The notes under the pieces are model-generated. The model ran no database searches. It saw only the letters and a program-made list of their open reading frames with translations, and was not told where the DNA came from. The position numbers and the translations under genes are program-made. This document shows, in pieces, positions 1 through 6,712 of a stretch of DNA of 13,209 nucleotides (position 1 is its first letter; each line of letters opens with the position of its first letter). The DNA comes from Acidimicrobiaceae bacterium (GTDB lineage: Bacteria; Actinomycetota; Acidimicrobiia; Acidimicrobiales; MedAcidi-G1). The stretch is taken from contig DPMC01000054.1 of the NCBI GenBank assembly GCA_003541675.1, positions 1 through 13,209 on the forward strand. The letters are read 5' to 3'.

Positions 1-1
1 G

Positions 2-268
2 CTGCATCGGGCTATCCAACTGACACCCGTGTCGCCCCACATGCTCTTCGACCGGACCCTGGTTCTGGAACCATCCACCGAAGTGGGCATGGAGGTGCTG
101 GGCAGACGGGCCGCCACCTGCACGGTGGACGGCCGGTCGGTAGCCGACCTTGTTGGGGGAGATCGTGTCATGTGTACGGCTGCCGACAGGGTGGTCCGTC
201 TGGTGACCTTCGGGCCCCGAGACCTCCGCGGCCTGCTGGTGAACCGTTTCGGGCTCGCCGACCGTTGA
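2..268 (+). CDS. nadK: NAD kinase, 3' end only (5' part lies before the window)
   Basis: NAD kinase phosphorylates NAD+ to NADP+ in the cytosol using ATP or polyphosphate. Only the last 88 codons are inside the window; the reading frame is open from base 2 to the TGA at 266-268. The visible part matches the C-terminal beta-rich domain of the family: a TPVSPHMLFDRTLVL stretch corresponding to the conserved TP..PH.L.dRp.v segment, then a short DG motif and a GD motif, ending in an LRGLLVNRFGL-like tail. The diagnostic GGDGT and NE/D motifs would lie upstream and cannot be checked here. The next gene is recN, and nadK-recN adjacency is common in actinobacteria and many other bacteria, which supports the call. 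An internal GTG at 29 is not a credible start because homology continues upstream of it. Confidence 0.88.
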   Translation: MHRAIQLTPVSPHMLFDRTLVLEPSTEVGMEVLGRRAATCTVDGRSVADLVGGDRVMCTAADRVVRLVTFGPRDLRGLLVNRFGLADR

Positions 269-411
269 GAGCGAGACCCGCTGTCACACCCGTTGGCCAG
301 GATGCCTCCCGGGTGATTCGCCTCGCCGCTGGAGCGGCCTTCGGGTGCCGGCCTGACCGGGCCCCGCAACTCAAAGGAACGACCGCCGAGGGCGGGAAAC
401 GGGACTGAGCG

Positions 412-2001
412 ATGCTTGCCGAACTACGGATCACCGGACTGGGAGTGATCGACGAGGTCGAGGTGGTGTTCGGTCCTGGCCTCACCGCGCTTACCGGTGA
501 GACCGGTGCCGGCAAGACCATGGTCATGGGCGCTGTCGAGCTACTGCTGGGCGGACGGGCCGATCCGTCGATCGTGCGGCCCGGAGCGACAGAGGCCGTC
601 GTAGAGGGCCGGTTCATACTTGGTGACGGCGCCGGCGACCGGGAGCACGTACTCCGGCGGGTAGTGCCCGTCGAAGGTCGAAGCCGCGCCTACGTGGACG
701 GGCACCTGGAGACGGCAGCAAGCCTCGCCGAGGTGGCCGGCCGCCTCGTCGACCTCCACGGACAACACGCCCATCAACGTCTGCTGGGTGCCGCAGCGCA
801 GCGGGATGCGCTGGACCGGTTCGGTGCGATCGACCTGACGCCGCTGGCCGACACCCGTCGACGGCTGGCAGAGATCGACGCCGAGTTGGCCTCCTTTGGC
901 GGGGACGATCGGGCCCGAGCCCGTGAGATCGACCTTCTCCGCTTCCAGGTGGCCGAGCTGGACGCCGCCGGGCTGGCCGACCCGACAGAGGACGACCGTC
1001 TGGCCGCTGAGGAACTCCTGTTGGGAGACGCCGTGGCCCACCGTGAGGCCGCCGCAGCAGCGCTCGAACTATTGGACGGCGACGGCCCGGCGTCCGATGC
1101 GGTGGGTCGTGCGTTAGCCGCGTTGGATGGGCGATCGCCATTTGACCCAGCGATGGGTCGCCTGGCCGGCTTGGCCGCGGAGCTGGGGGACGTGGCTTCG
1201 GACCTCCGGGGGATCGCCGAGGGTCTCGAGGAAGATCCGGCCCGTCTGGAGGTGGTGGGGGAGCGACGGCGTCTGCTGGCCGAGCTGCGACGCAAGTATG
1301 GCGATGATCTTGGGTCGGTGATGGCCTACCAGAGCGACGTGTCCGATCGCCTGAAGGCTCTAGAGGACCACGAGGCCCGAGCCGCGACGCTCGATGCGGA
1401 ACGTCTGGCTGTCGAGGCTGCCTGCGCAGAGGCGGCCGCCACGGTTCGGAGCGCCCGTCGTCGGGCCGCTCCAGGTCTGGCCGACCGGGTCTGCGAGCAT
1501 CTCCGGGCGCTGGCCATGCCGACGGCCACCGTCGAGGTCGGAGTCGATGGCGAGGCAGGCGAGGAGGTCGAGTTTCGTCTCGCCCCCAACTCGGGGTCAT
1601 CGATGCTGCCGTTGGTACGGGTGGCTTCGGGCGGCGAGTTGGCCCGCACCATGCTGGCCGTAGGCATGGTCCTGACAGCGTCACCACCGGTTCAGCTGTT
1701 CGATGAGGTGGATGCCGGCGTGGGGGGCGAGGCAGCGCACCGGATCGGGGAGGCGCTGGCCGCGCTGGCCACTGATCGACAGGTCCTCGTGGTGACCCAC
1801 CTGGCTCAGGTTGCGGCCTACGCCGACCATCAGATGCTGGTGGCCAAGTTCGACGATGGTCACAGCACAGCGGCCTCGGTCAGGCCGCTGGATGCCGACG
1901 AACGGGTGGTGGAGCTTTCCCGGATGCTCTCGGGTTCGCCGGACAGCGAGACCGCCCGGGGCCACGCCACCGAGCTCCTTCATGCCGCACGCGGTCTGTG
2001 A
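412..2001 (+). CDS. recN: DNA repair protein RecN (SMC-like ATPase)
   Basis: RecN is a cytosolic SMC-related ATPase that acts in recombinational repair of double-strand breaks. The product is 529 aa, slightly shorter than the usual 550-590. The N-terminus is typical (MLAELRITGLGVIDE), with Walker A GETGAGKT at residues 29-36 and a QHAHQRLL motif near 118. The middle, about 150-370, is rich in Ala, Glu, Leu and Arg, as expected for the coiled-coil arms. The ABC signature SGGE is at 406-409, Walker B LFDEVD at 429-434 (catalytic Glu432) and the H-loop VTH at 461-463. ATG 412 is fixed by an in-frame stop at 406-408, and the Shine-Dalgarno is weak. The 143 bases between nadK and recN contain no TA dinucleotide, so no TANNNT box is possible there. 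Co-transcription with nadK is the likely arrangement. The gene looks intact. Confidence 0.96.
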   Translation: MLAELRITGLGVIDEVEVVFGPGLTALTGETGAGKTMVMGAVELLLGGRADPSIVRPGATEAVVEGRFILGDGAGDREHVLRRVVPVEGRSRAYVDGHLETAASLAEVAGRLVDLHGQHAHQRLLGAAAQRDALDRFGAIDLTPLADTRRRLAEIDAELASFGGDDRARAREIDLLRFQVAELDAAGLADPTEDDRLAAEELLLGDAVAHREAAAAALELLDGDGPASDAVGRALAALDGRSPFDPAMGRLAGLAAELGDVASDLRGIAEGLEEDPARLEVVGERRRLLAELRRKYGDDLGSVMAYQSDVSDRLKALEDHEARAATLDAERLAVEAACAEAAATVRSARRRAAPGLADRVCEHLRALAMPTATVEVGVDGEAGEEVEFRLAPNSGSSMLPLVRVASGGELARTMLAVGMVLTASPPVQLFDEVDAGVGGEAAHRIGEALAALATDRQVLVVTHLAQVAAYADHQMLVAKFDDGHSTAASVRPLDADERVVELSRMLSGSPDSETARGHATELLHAARGL

Positions 2002-2046
2002 CGGGTCTAGGGGGAACAGGCGTGACGGGAGACCCCGGACCCCACG

Positions 2047-2061
2047 GCGCGCTCCGCGCGC
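2047..2061. repeat. GC-only hairpin between recN and pyrG
   Basis: A six-base perfect inverted repeat, GCGCGC-TCC-GCGCGC, lies in the 91-base gap between the recN stop and the pyrG start. It has no following T-run, so it is not a classical intrinsic terminator. It lies 17 bases upstream of the proposed pyrG -10 box. It could slow transcription arriving from recN, or be a by-product of high GC. Function is not shown. Confidence 0.35.
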
Positions 2062-2078
2062 TCGCGGCTGGTCGGGGA

Positions 2079-2084
2079 TAGGTT
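2079..2084 (+). promoter_or_regulatory. -10 box TAGGTT of a likely leaderless pyrG promoter
   Basis: TAGGTT ends 8 bases before the GTG start of pyrG. A sigma-70-type -10 hexamer (TANNNT) usually places the transcript start 6-9 bases downstream, which would fall on or next to the start codon. The bases between hexamer and GTG (GAACTCCC) contain no Shine-Dalgarno. The same spacing recurs at trpS, scpA, tyrA and ispH. No -35 element is recognisable about 17 bases upstream. Confidence 0.6.
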
Positions 2085-2092
2085 GAACTCCC

Positions 2093-3760
2093 GTGACGAA
2101 ACACATCTTCGTGACGGGAGGGGTGGCGAGTTCGCTCGGTAAGGGCCTGACTGCCGCCTCCCTCGGACGCCTTCTCAAGCAACGCGGTCTTCGGGTTGTC
2201 ATCCAGAAGCTCGATCCATACATCAACGTGGATCCGGGAACGATGAACCCCTTTGAACATGGGGAGGTCTTCGTCACCGATGACGGTGGTGAGACCGACC
2301 TGGACCTCGGTCACTACGAACGGTTCATCGACGAGAACCTGACCCGGGATTCCAACGCGACCACCGGGTCGATCTATTCCTCGGTTATCGCAGCCGAACG
2401 CCACGGCGAGTACCTGGGCCGGACCGTCCAGGTCATCCCCCACATCACCGATGAGATCCAGCGTCGGATCCGACGGCTGGCCGGCGACGACGTCGACGTC
2501 CTCATTACTGAGGTCGGCGGCACGGTTGGCGACATCGAGATCCTTCCCTTCCTCGAGGCCATCCGACAGTTCCGTCTCGATGTGGGCCCTACCAACGTCT
2601 GCTACGTCCACGTGACCCTGGTGCCGTTCATTGGCCCGTCGGGCGAACACAAGACGAAGCCCACGCAGCACTCGGTGACCGAACTCCGCAGCGCCGGCAT
2701 CCAACCCGACGCCATCGTGTGTCGGAGCGACGAGCCGATCAGCGACGATCTGGAACGCAAGATTTCCAGACTCTCCAACGTGCCGTTCAGTGGTGTCGTC
2801 AACTGCCCGGACGCTGGCAGCCTCTACGAGATCCCGTTGGTTGTCCACGACGAGGGTCTCGACCAGTTTGTGTGCGACGCCCTGCATCTGATCACCGACC
2901 CGCCCGACCTGACCGAGTGGCGAGCGCTTAACGAGCGAGTGGGCCGGGCCACCACGCCGGTTCGGGTCGGCCTCATCGGCAAGTACGTGAGCCTGGTCGA
3001 TGCCTATCTGTCGGTTGTCGAGTCACTGAAGCACGCCGGCATTCACCACGGTGCCGACGTCGAGATCGACTGGATCCAGGCCGAGGACGTCGAAGGGCTC
3101 CTCGGCGAGAATCGCCTGCGGGACCTTGACGGGATCGTCATCCCCGGCGGATTCGGTGAGCGCGGCGTGGAGGGCAAGATCGCCGCAGCCGGCTTTGCCC
3201 GGGAGAACGACGTGCCCTGCCTCGGGCTGTGCCTCGGGTTGCAGTGCATGACGATCGAGTACGCCCGAAACGTGCTCGGTCTGGAGCGAGCACATTCCAG
3301 CGAGTTCGACCCGGCATCGCCCCACCCGGTCATTGACCTGATGGAGTCCCAGCGCGACGTGGCCGACATGGGTGGGACCATGCGTCTGGGCGCCTACGTG
3401 GCCCAACTCCAACCAGGTTCACGGGTGGCCGAGATCTACGGCACCGACGTGGTGTCCGAGCGCCACCGTCACCGCTACGAGTTCAACCCGAGATATCGGG
3501 CTCGATTCGAGGGATCGGGCTTCGTATGTTCCGGAGAATCCCCTGATGGGCGTCTGGTCGAGTTCATCGAACTCGAGAGCCACCCCTTCTGGATCGCTAC
3601 CCAGGCGCATCCCGAGTTCAAGAGTCGCCCCGATCGGCCGGCGCCGCTGTTTCGCGAGTTCATAGCTGCCTCGCTCGAGCGGGCCCATGGCCGGAACCCC
3701 CAACTGCTCGACCTCAGCGATGGCAGCGATGACAATGCAGGAGCAGACGTCGTCGGCTGA
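2093..3760 (+). CDS. pyrG: CTP synthase (glutamine-hydrolysing)
   Basis: PyrG converts UTP to CTP with ATP and glutamine-derived ammonia, the last step of pyrimidine nucleotide synthesis. The product is 555 aa, close to the usual 545. The amidoligase domain covers about residues 1-270, starting with [13 protein letters not shown], then [15 protein letters not shown] and the GGTVGDIE segment. The class I glutamine amidotransferase domain follows at about 285-535. It has the PGGFGERG oxyanion strand, nucleophile Cys380 in GLCLGLQ, and His506/Glu508 in AHPEFKSRP. The last 20 residues form an Asp-rich tail whose DNA also encodes the start of the Nudix protein. The GTG start is chosen because the family N-terminus begins there and a -10 box sits 8 bases upstream. 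Everything needed for catalysis appears present. Confidence 0.98.
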   Translation: MTKHIFVTGGVASSLGKGLTAASLGRLLKQRGLRVVIQKLDPYINVDPGTMNPFEHGEVFVTDDGGETDLDLGHYERFIDENLTRDSNATTGSIYSSVIAAERHGEYLGRTVQVIPHITDEIQRRIRRLAGDDVDVLITEVGGTVGDIEILPFLEAIRQFRLDVGPTNVCYVHVTLVPFIGPSGEHKTKPTQHSVTELRSAGIQPDAIVCRSDEPISDDLERKISRLSNVPFSGVVNCPDAGSLYEIPLVVHDEGLDQFVCDALHLITDPPDLTEWRALNERVGRATTPVRVGLIGKYVSLVDAYLSVVESLKHAGIHHGADVEIDWIQAEDVEGLLGENRLRDLDGIVIPGGFGERGVEGKIAAAGFARENDVPCLGLCLGLQCMTIEYARNVLGLERAHSSEFDPASPHPVIDLMESQRDVADMGGTMRLGAYVAQLQPGSRVAEIYGTDVVSERHRHRYEFNPRYRARFEGSGFVCSGESPDGRLVEFIELESHPFWIATQAHPEFKSRPDRPAPLFREFIAASLERAHGRNPQLLDLSDGSDDNAGADVVG

Positions 3761-4337
3761 GGTTCCGGCCTCCGCCTCCGTTCCGACCATCGTGTCCGGT
3801 CATGGCTTCACCCGTACCGGCGAGGAGGTCCTCCACGTCGGGCACGTCATCACGCTGGCCCGCGCCACATTCGAAGGGCCGGCGGGCGAGGTCATGGAGC
3901 GTGACGTAGTCCACCACCCCGGTGCGGTCGCCGTGGTGGCGCTCGATGGTGATGAAGTGGTACTGGTTCGCCAGTACCGGCCGGTGCTGGAGCGCGAGAT
4001 GTTGGAGCTGCCCGCCGGCAAGCTGGACGTTCCCGGAGAGGACCGCCCGACGGCGGCCCGTCGCGAACTGGTCGAAGAGGCCGGGCTGGACGCTGTGGAC
4101 CTGATCGAACTGGGGTCGTTCCACAACTCCATCGGGTTCAGCGACGAGGCGACGACGATCTATCTGGCCACCGAACTGGTGCCGGCCACGCCGCTGGCCG
4201 CCAGCATCGAGGAGGAGTACCTCACCGTCGAACGGGTCGGACTTGACGAGGTTGAGGGCCTCATCGGGGATGGCACCATCACAGACGCCAAGACGATCCT
4301 CGGTCTGCTGTGGACACTGCGTCGTCTGGGCCGTTGA
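3735..4337 (+). CDS. Nudix hydrolase, ADP-ribose pyrophosphatase type
   Basis: Proteins of this type cleave ADP-ribose or related nucleoside diphosphate derivatives to AMP and a phosphosugar, using divalent metal. From ATG 3735 the product is 200 aa. Residues 62-82 give the family strand [21 protein letters not shown], followed by the LELPAGK segment and a Nudix box at 95-118 ending in [10 protein letters not shown] (Arg110, Glu111, Glu114, Glu115). The box has one extra residue between the first Gly95 and Glu102, as I recall for the actinobacterial Rv1700 type, which also sits directly after pyrG. Start choice is uncertain: ATG at 3687, 3720, 3729 and 3735 and GTG 3792 are all in frame, and none has a clear Shine-Dalgarno. 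The first 18 residues from 3735 are not conserved-looking. The gene overlaps pyrG by 26 bases with this start, so coupled translation is likely. Exact substrate is unknown. Confidence 0.9.
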   Translation: MQEQTSSAEVPASASVPTIVSGHGFTRTGEEVLHVGHVITLARATFEGPAGEVMERDVVHHPGAVAVVALDGDEVVLVRQYRPVLEREMLELPAGKLDVPGEDRPTAARRELVEEAGLDAVDLIELGSFHNSIGFSDEATTIYLATELVPATPLAASIEEEYLTVERVGLDEVEGLIGDGTITDAKTILGLLWTLRRLGR

Positions 4338-4828
4338 GCCGGTCGACGCACCTCCTTCGCCGTTTTCTCGCCTCCCTGTGGCCGGGCGGCCCGTCAGGGT
4401 CGTCGGAGACATGGGCCCGGGGTCATCTCCTGATGGGCGAGGCGGCTCTCTGGGATCAGATGTCGGGCGCCGACCGGAGACACGCCGTGGCGGTGGCCCG
4501 ACGGGTGGACAATGCGCTCGACCATCCGGAACGGGCGGTCCTGGCGGCCGCCCTGCTGCACGACGTAGGCAAAGTCGACAGTGGAATAGGCACGCCAGCC
4601 CGGGTGGTGGCCACCATCGTGGCCATGGTCGGCGGCCAACGTGCTCGTTCGGGAACCGGACGGATCGGGCGCTATCTCCGACACCCCGTCATCGGGTCGG
4701 ACTTGCTACTGGGAGCAGGGAGCGAGCCGGTCACCGTGGCGTGGGCCGCCGAGCACCACCTGCCGGAGCGGCAATGGACAGTGGATCCGGTGATCGCCCG
4801 GGTATTGCACGCAGCCGACGACGACTGA
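4334..4828 (+). CDS. HD-domain protein of unknown function
   Basis: A 164-aa protein with an HD-superfamily metal-binding core: His50 in RRHAV, His76-Asp77 in LLHDVGK (Lys80), histidines at 141-142 in AEHHLPE, and a closing HAADDD at 159-164. HD proteins are usually phosphohydrolases or phosphodiesterases acting on nucleotides. The substrate here cannot be read from sequence. The N-terminus (THLLRRFLASLWPGGPS) resembles, from memory, a small conserved actinobacterial HD family. The preferred start is TTG 4334, which overlaps the Nudix stop as TTGA and begins right at the conserved-looking part. An upstream in-frame ATG at 4310 would add 8 residues. It is translated with pyrG and the Nudix gene, so a role in nucleotide metabolism is plausible but only inferred. 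It converges on trpS with a 38-base gap. Confidence 0.82.
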   Translation: MSRSTHLLRRFLASLWPGGPSGSSETWARGHLLMGEAALWDQMSGADRRHAVAVARRVDNALDHPERAVLAAALLHDVGKVDSGIGTPARVVATIVAMVGGQRARSGTGRIGRYLRHPVIGSDLLLGAGSEPVTVAWAAEHHLPERQWTVDPVIARVLHAADDD

Positions 4829-4870
4829 TCAATGGAGCGCCTCAAAGGGCGGCCCCGGTAGTTGGATCAG
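4825..4870. repeat. Imperfect inverted repeat spanning the HD/trpS convergent junction
   Basis: CTGATCAA at 4825-4832 pairs with TTGGATCAG at 4862-4870 with a single bulged G. Each arm contains the stop codon of the gene on its side. Inside lies a smaller CGCC (4838-4841) / GGCG (4848-4851) hairpin. There is no T-run on either side, so it is not a standard intrinsic terminator. It may serve as a weak bidirectional 3' end structure, or be chance. Confidence 0.3.
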
Positions 4871-5847
4871 CGTGCCAGCAGGCCGAGGTTGGTTCGCACC
4901 CGGTCCAAAGTGGCCGAGGCTACGGACCGGGCCTTGTCCGCACCCAGAGCGAGCAGCCGGCTGGTCTCGGCTGGGTCGGCGACCAGTTCCCGGTAGTGAT
5001 CCTGCACGGGTCGCAGAAGGGTGATCACCGCGTCGGCGGTGGCCGCCTTCAGGTCGCCGTACCGCTCGATGCTCTCGGCGGCCGCGGCGGGCGTCTGCCC
5101 GGTGGCTGCGCCGAGGATGGACAACAGGTTCGAGACGCCGGGCTTGGACGCCGGATCGAAGCGGACCTCGGTCTCGCTGTCGGTTACTGCCCGCTTGAAC
5201 TTCTTCTCGATGGCCGCCGGGTCATCGAGAAGAAGGATCGTGCCCTGCTCGCCGTCGTCGGACTTGGACATCTTGTTCTCGGGATGCTGGAGGTCCATGA
5301 CCCGAGCGGCCGCCGGCGGAATCACCGCCTCGGGCACCACGAACGTCTCGCCGTACCGGCCGTTGAATCGCACAGCGATGTCGCGGGCCAGTTCGATGTG
5401 CTGTCGCTGGTCCTCGCCCACCGGGACCTGGTCGGTGTCGTACAACAAGATGTCGGCGGCCTGGAGTGCCGGGTAGGTGAACAACCCGCCGGACACGAAA
5501 TCAGAACCATCGGACTTGTCCTTGAACTGGGTCATGCGACGAAGCTCGCCGAACGCCGCAGTGCACTCCATCACCCAGGCGCACTCGGCGTGTTCGGTGA
5601 GGTGGCCCTGGACGAAAAGTGTGCTGCGTTCGGGATCGATGCCGACGGCGATCAGCATCTGGGCCAGCGAGAGGGTGGCTCGTCGGAGCTCCTCGGGGTC
5701 GTGCGGCACGGTGAGGGCGTGCAGGTCGACCACGCAGTAGACGGCCTGATGCTCGTCCTGCATGGCGACCCAGTTCTTGAGTGCCCCCAGCAGGTTGCCG
5801 AGGTGAACAGATCCGGTGGGCTTGATACCCGAGAAGACGCGTGCCAT
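4867..5847 (-). CDS. trpS: Tryptophan--tRNA ligase
   Basis: This class I aminoacyl-tRNA synthetase charges tRNA-Trp with tryptophan in the cytosol. At 326 aa it is full length for bacterial TrpS (about 325-340). The HIGH-type motif appears as GIKPTGSVHLGN (HLGN at 15-18). A YPALQAADILLYDTDQVPVGEDQ stretch forms the tryptophan/adenylate pocket, and the KMSKS loop is intact at residues 192-196. ATG 5847 begins at the family start (MARVFSGIKPTG) and has a TANNNT box 8 bases upstream. It is the only minus-strand gene inside an otherwise plus-strand block. It is convergent with the HD gene and divergent from scpA. Its codon use looks like its neighbours, so recent transfer is not suggested. Confidence 0.97.
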   Translation of the reverse strand: MARVFSGIKPTGSVHLGNLLGALKNWVAMQDEHQAVYCVVDLHALTVPHDPEELRRATLSLAQMLIAVGIDPERSTLFVQGHLTEHAECAWVMECTAAFGELRRMTQFKDKSDGSDFVSGGLFTYPALQAADILLYDTDQVPVGEDQRQHIELARDIAVRFNGRYGETFVVPEAVIPPAAARVMDLQHPENKMSKSDDGEQGTILLLDDPAAIEKKFKRAVTDSETEVRFDPASKPGVSNLLSILGAATGQTPAAAAESIERYGDLKAATADAVITLLRPVQDHYRELVADPAETSRLLALGADKARSVASATLDRVRTNLGLLAR

Positions 5848-5855
5848 GGCCGGTC

Positions 5856-5861
5856 AGGGTA
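5856..5861 (-). promoter_or_regulatory. -10 box TACCCT of a likely leaderless trpS promoter
   Basis: On the minus strand TACCCT ends 8 bases before the trpS ATG, with GACCGGCC between them and no Shine-Dalgarno. The spacing is the same as at pyrG and tyrA. The divergent scpA box lies 56 bases away, so the 83-base trpS-scpA gap holds two back-to-back promoters. Confidence 0.55.
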
Positions 5862-5917
5862 CATCGGAGTGGGTCTCGCGACGGGGGGCCATGCACCGCG
5901 CCGACCGTGTGACTCCG

Positions 5918-5923
5918 TAGGGT
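5918..5923 (+). promoter_or_regulatory. -10 box TAGGGT of a likely leaderless scpA promoter
   Basis: TAGGGT ends 7 bases before the GTG start of scpA. The intervening CGCGCCA has no ribosome-binding sequence. The hexamer and spacing are identical to those in front of ispH, although the two flanking sequences otherwise differ. No clear -35 element is seen. Confidence 0.6.
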
Positions 5924-5930
5924 CGCGCCA

Positions 5931-6704
5931 GTGAGCGTGACCGTCACGACCCCGGTGTACGAGGGGCCCTTCGACCTCCTGCTCAACCTCATCCTGAAGG
6001 AGGAGGTTGAGCTCTACGAGGTCTCGCTGTCGTCCATCGTTGACGGATTCCTGGCCGAGATGGAGCGCCTCGGGGATCTAGACCTCGAGGTGGCCACCGA
6101 GTTTCTACTGATCGCCTCGATCCTGGTAGAGCTCAAGACCCGACGTTTGCTCCCCGGTCAGAACAGGACGGATCTGGACGACGAGTTCGGCCTCTGGGAG
6201 GAGCGTGACCTCCTGCTGGCCCGCCTGCTGGAGTGCAAGACGTTCAAGGATGCAGCGGTCGTCCTCCGGCGCCTTGCCGCTGACGCGTCCAAGTCGTGGC
6301 CCCGCCGGTCCGGTCTCGAGGAACGATTCCTCGGGATGGCCCCCGATCTGCTCGAGGGCGTCACCGCAGACGACCTTCGCGATGCCTTTCTGCGGGCCAT
6401 GGCGCCCCGTCCTTCGGTGCACGTTGACACCGAGCACATTGCTCCCATCAGGATCAGCGTGGCCGATGCGGTGGTCGAACTGGTCTCAGAGATCCCCCGG
6501 TCGGGATCGGTGACCTTCCGAGATCTCACCCGTGGCCTGGTGGACCGCATCGAAATTGTGGTGCGGTTCCTCGCCGTGCTGGAGCTCTACAAGCAGGGCG
6601 TGGTCGAGATCGATCAACTGGGGACGTTCGGTGACATCCACGTGGGTTGGCGTCCCGGTGCCGACCCATCCGACGTGGACCTGATCGACGCCTACGAGGG
6701 CTGA
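5931..6704 (+). CDS. scpA: Segregation and condensation protein A (kleisin)
   Basis: ScpA is the kleisin that bridges the heads of the SMC dimer and, with ScpB, forms the bacterial condensin needed for chromosome compaction and segregation. The product is 257 aa. The N-terminal SMC-neck-binding part reads YEGPFDLLLNLI then ELYEVSLSSI and a helix ending in LVELKTRRLLPG (about 10-66). The C-terminal winged helix (about 170-245) contains VRFLAVLELYKQGVVEIDQ followed by FGDIHVGW. GTG 5931 is chosen from the upstream -10 box; a second GTG two codons later is also possible. scpB begins 8 bases after its stop, so the two are co-translated. SMC itself is not in the window. Confidence 0.96.
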   Translation: MSVTVTTPVYEGPFDLLLNLILKEEVELYEVSLSSIVDGFLAEMERLGDLDLEVATEFLLIASILVELKTRRLLPGQNRTDLDDEFGLWEERDLLLARLLECKTFKDAAVVLRRLAADASKSWPRRSGLEERFLGMAPDLLEGVTADDLRDAFLRAMAPRPSVHVDTEHIAPIRISVADAVVELVSEIPRSGSVTFRDLTRGLVDRIEIVVRFLAVLELYKQGVVEIDQLGTFGDIHVGWRPGADPSDVDLIDAYEG

Positions 6705-6712
6705 GGGCGACA

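Noticed and set aside
172..408. Small 78-aa frame covering the nadK end and the nadK-recN gap
   Set aside because: It overlaps nadK, is Arg/Pro-rich, has no ribosome-binding site and no recognisable motif. It ends just before recN by frame coincidence.
614..1687. 357-aa open frame on the minus strand across recN
   Set aside because: It is antisense to a clearly intact RecN, is extremely rich in Arg and Pro, and shows no family motif. Long antisense frames are expected in high-GC DNA.
2047..2061. GCGCGC hairpin as an intrinsic terminator after recN
   Set aside because: It has no T-run and a three-base loop, and simple GC repeats arise easily in such DNA. Kept only as a low-confidence repeat.
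1880..2887. 335-aa minus-strand frame opposite pyrG
   Set aside because: It is antisense to the PyrG N-terminal domain and mirrors its codon pattern. There is no independent evidence for a gene.
3735..4828. Nudix plus HD pair as a nucleotide-based defence or toxin-antitoxin module
   Set aside because: Both are embedded in a conserved housekeeping operon behind pyrG, with matching composition. No effector, sensor or mobile-element context is present.
4243..5934. 563-aa open frame on the plus strand across the HD gene and trpS
   Set aside because: It shadows TrpS with its HLGN and KMSKS motifs and the HD core. The translation is Gly/Arg-rich and without recognisable domains.
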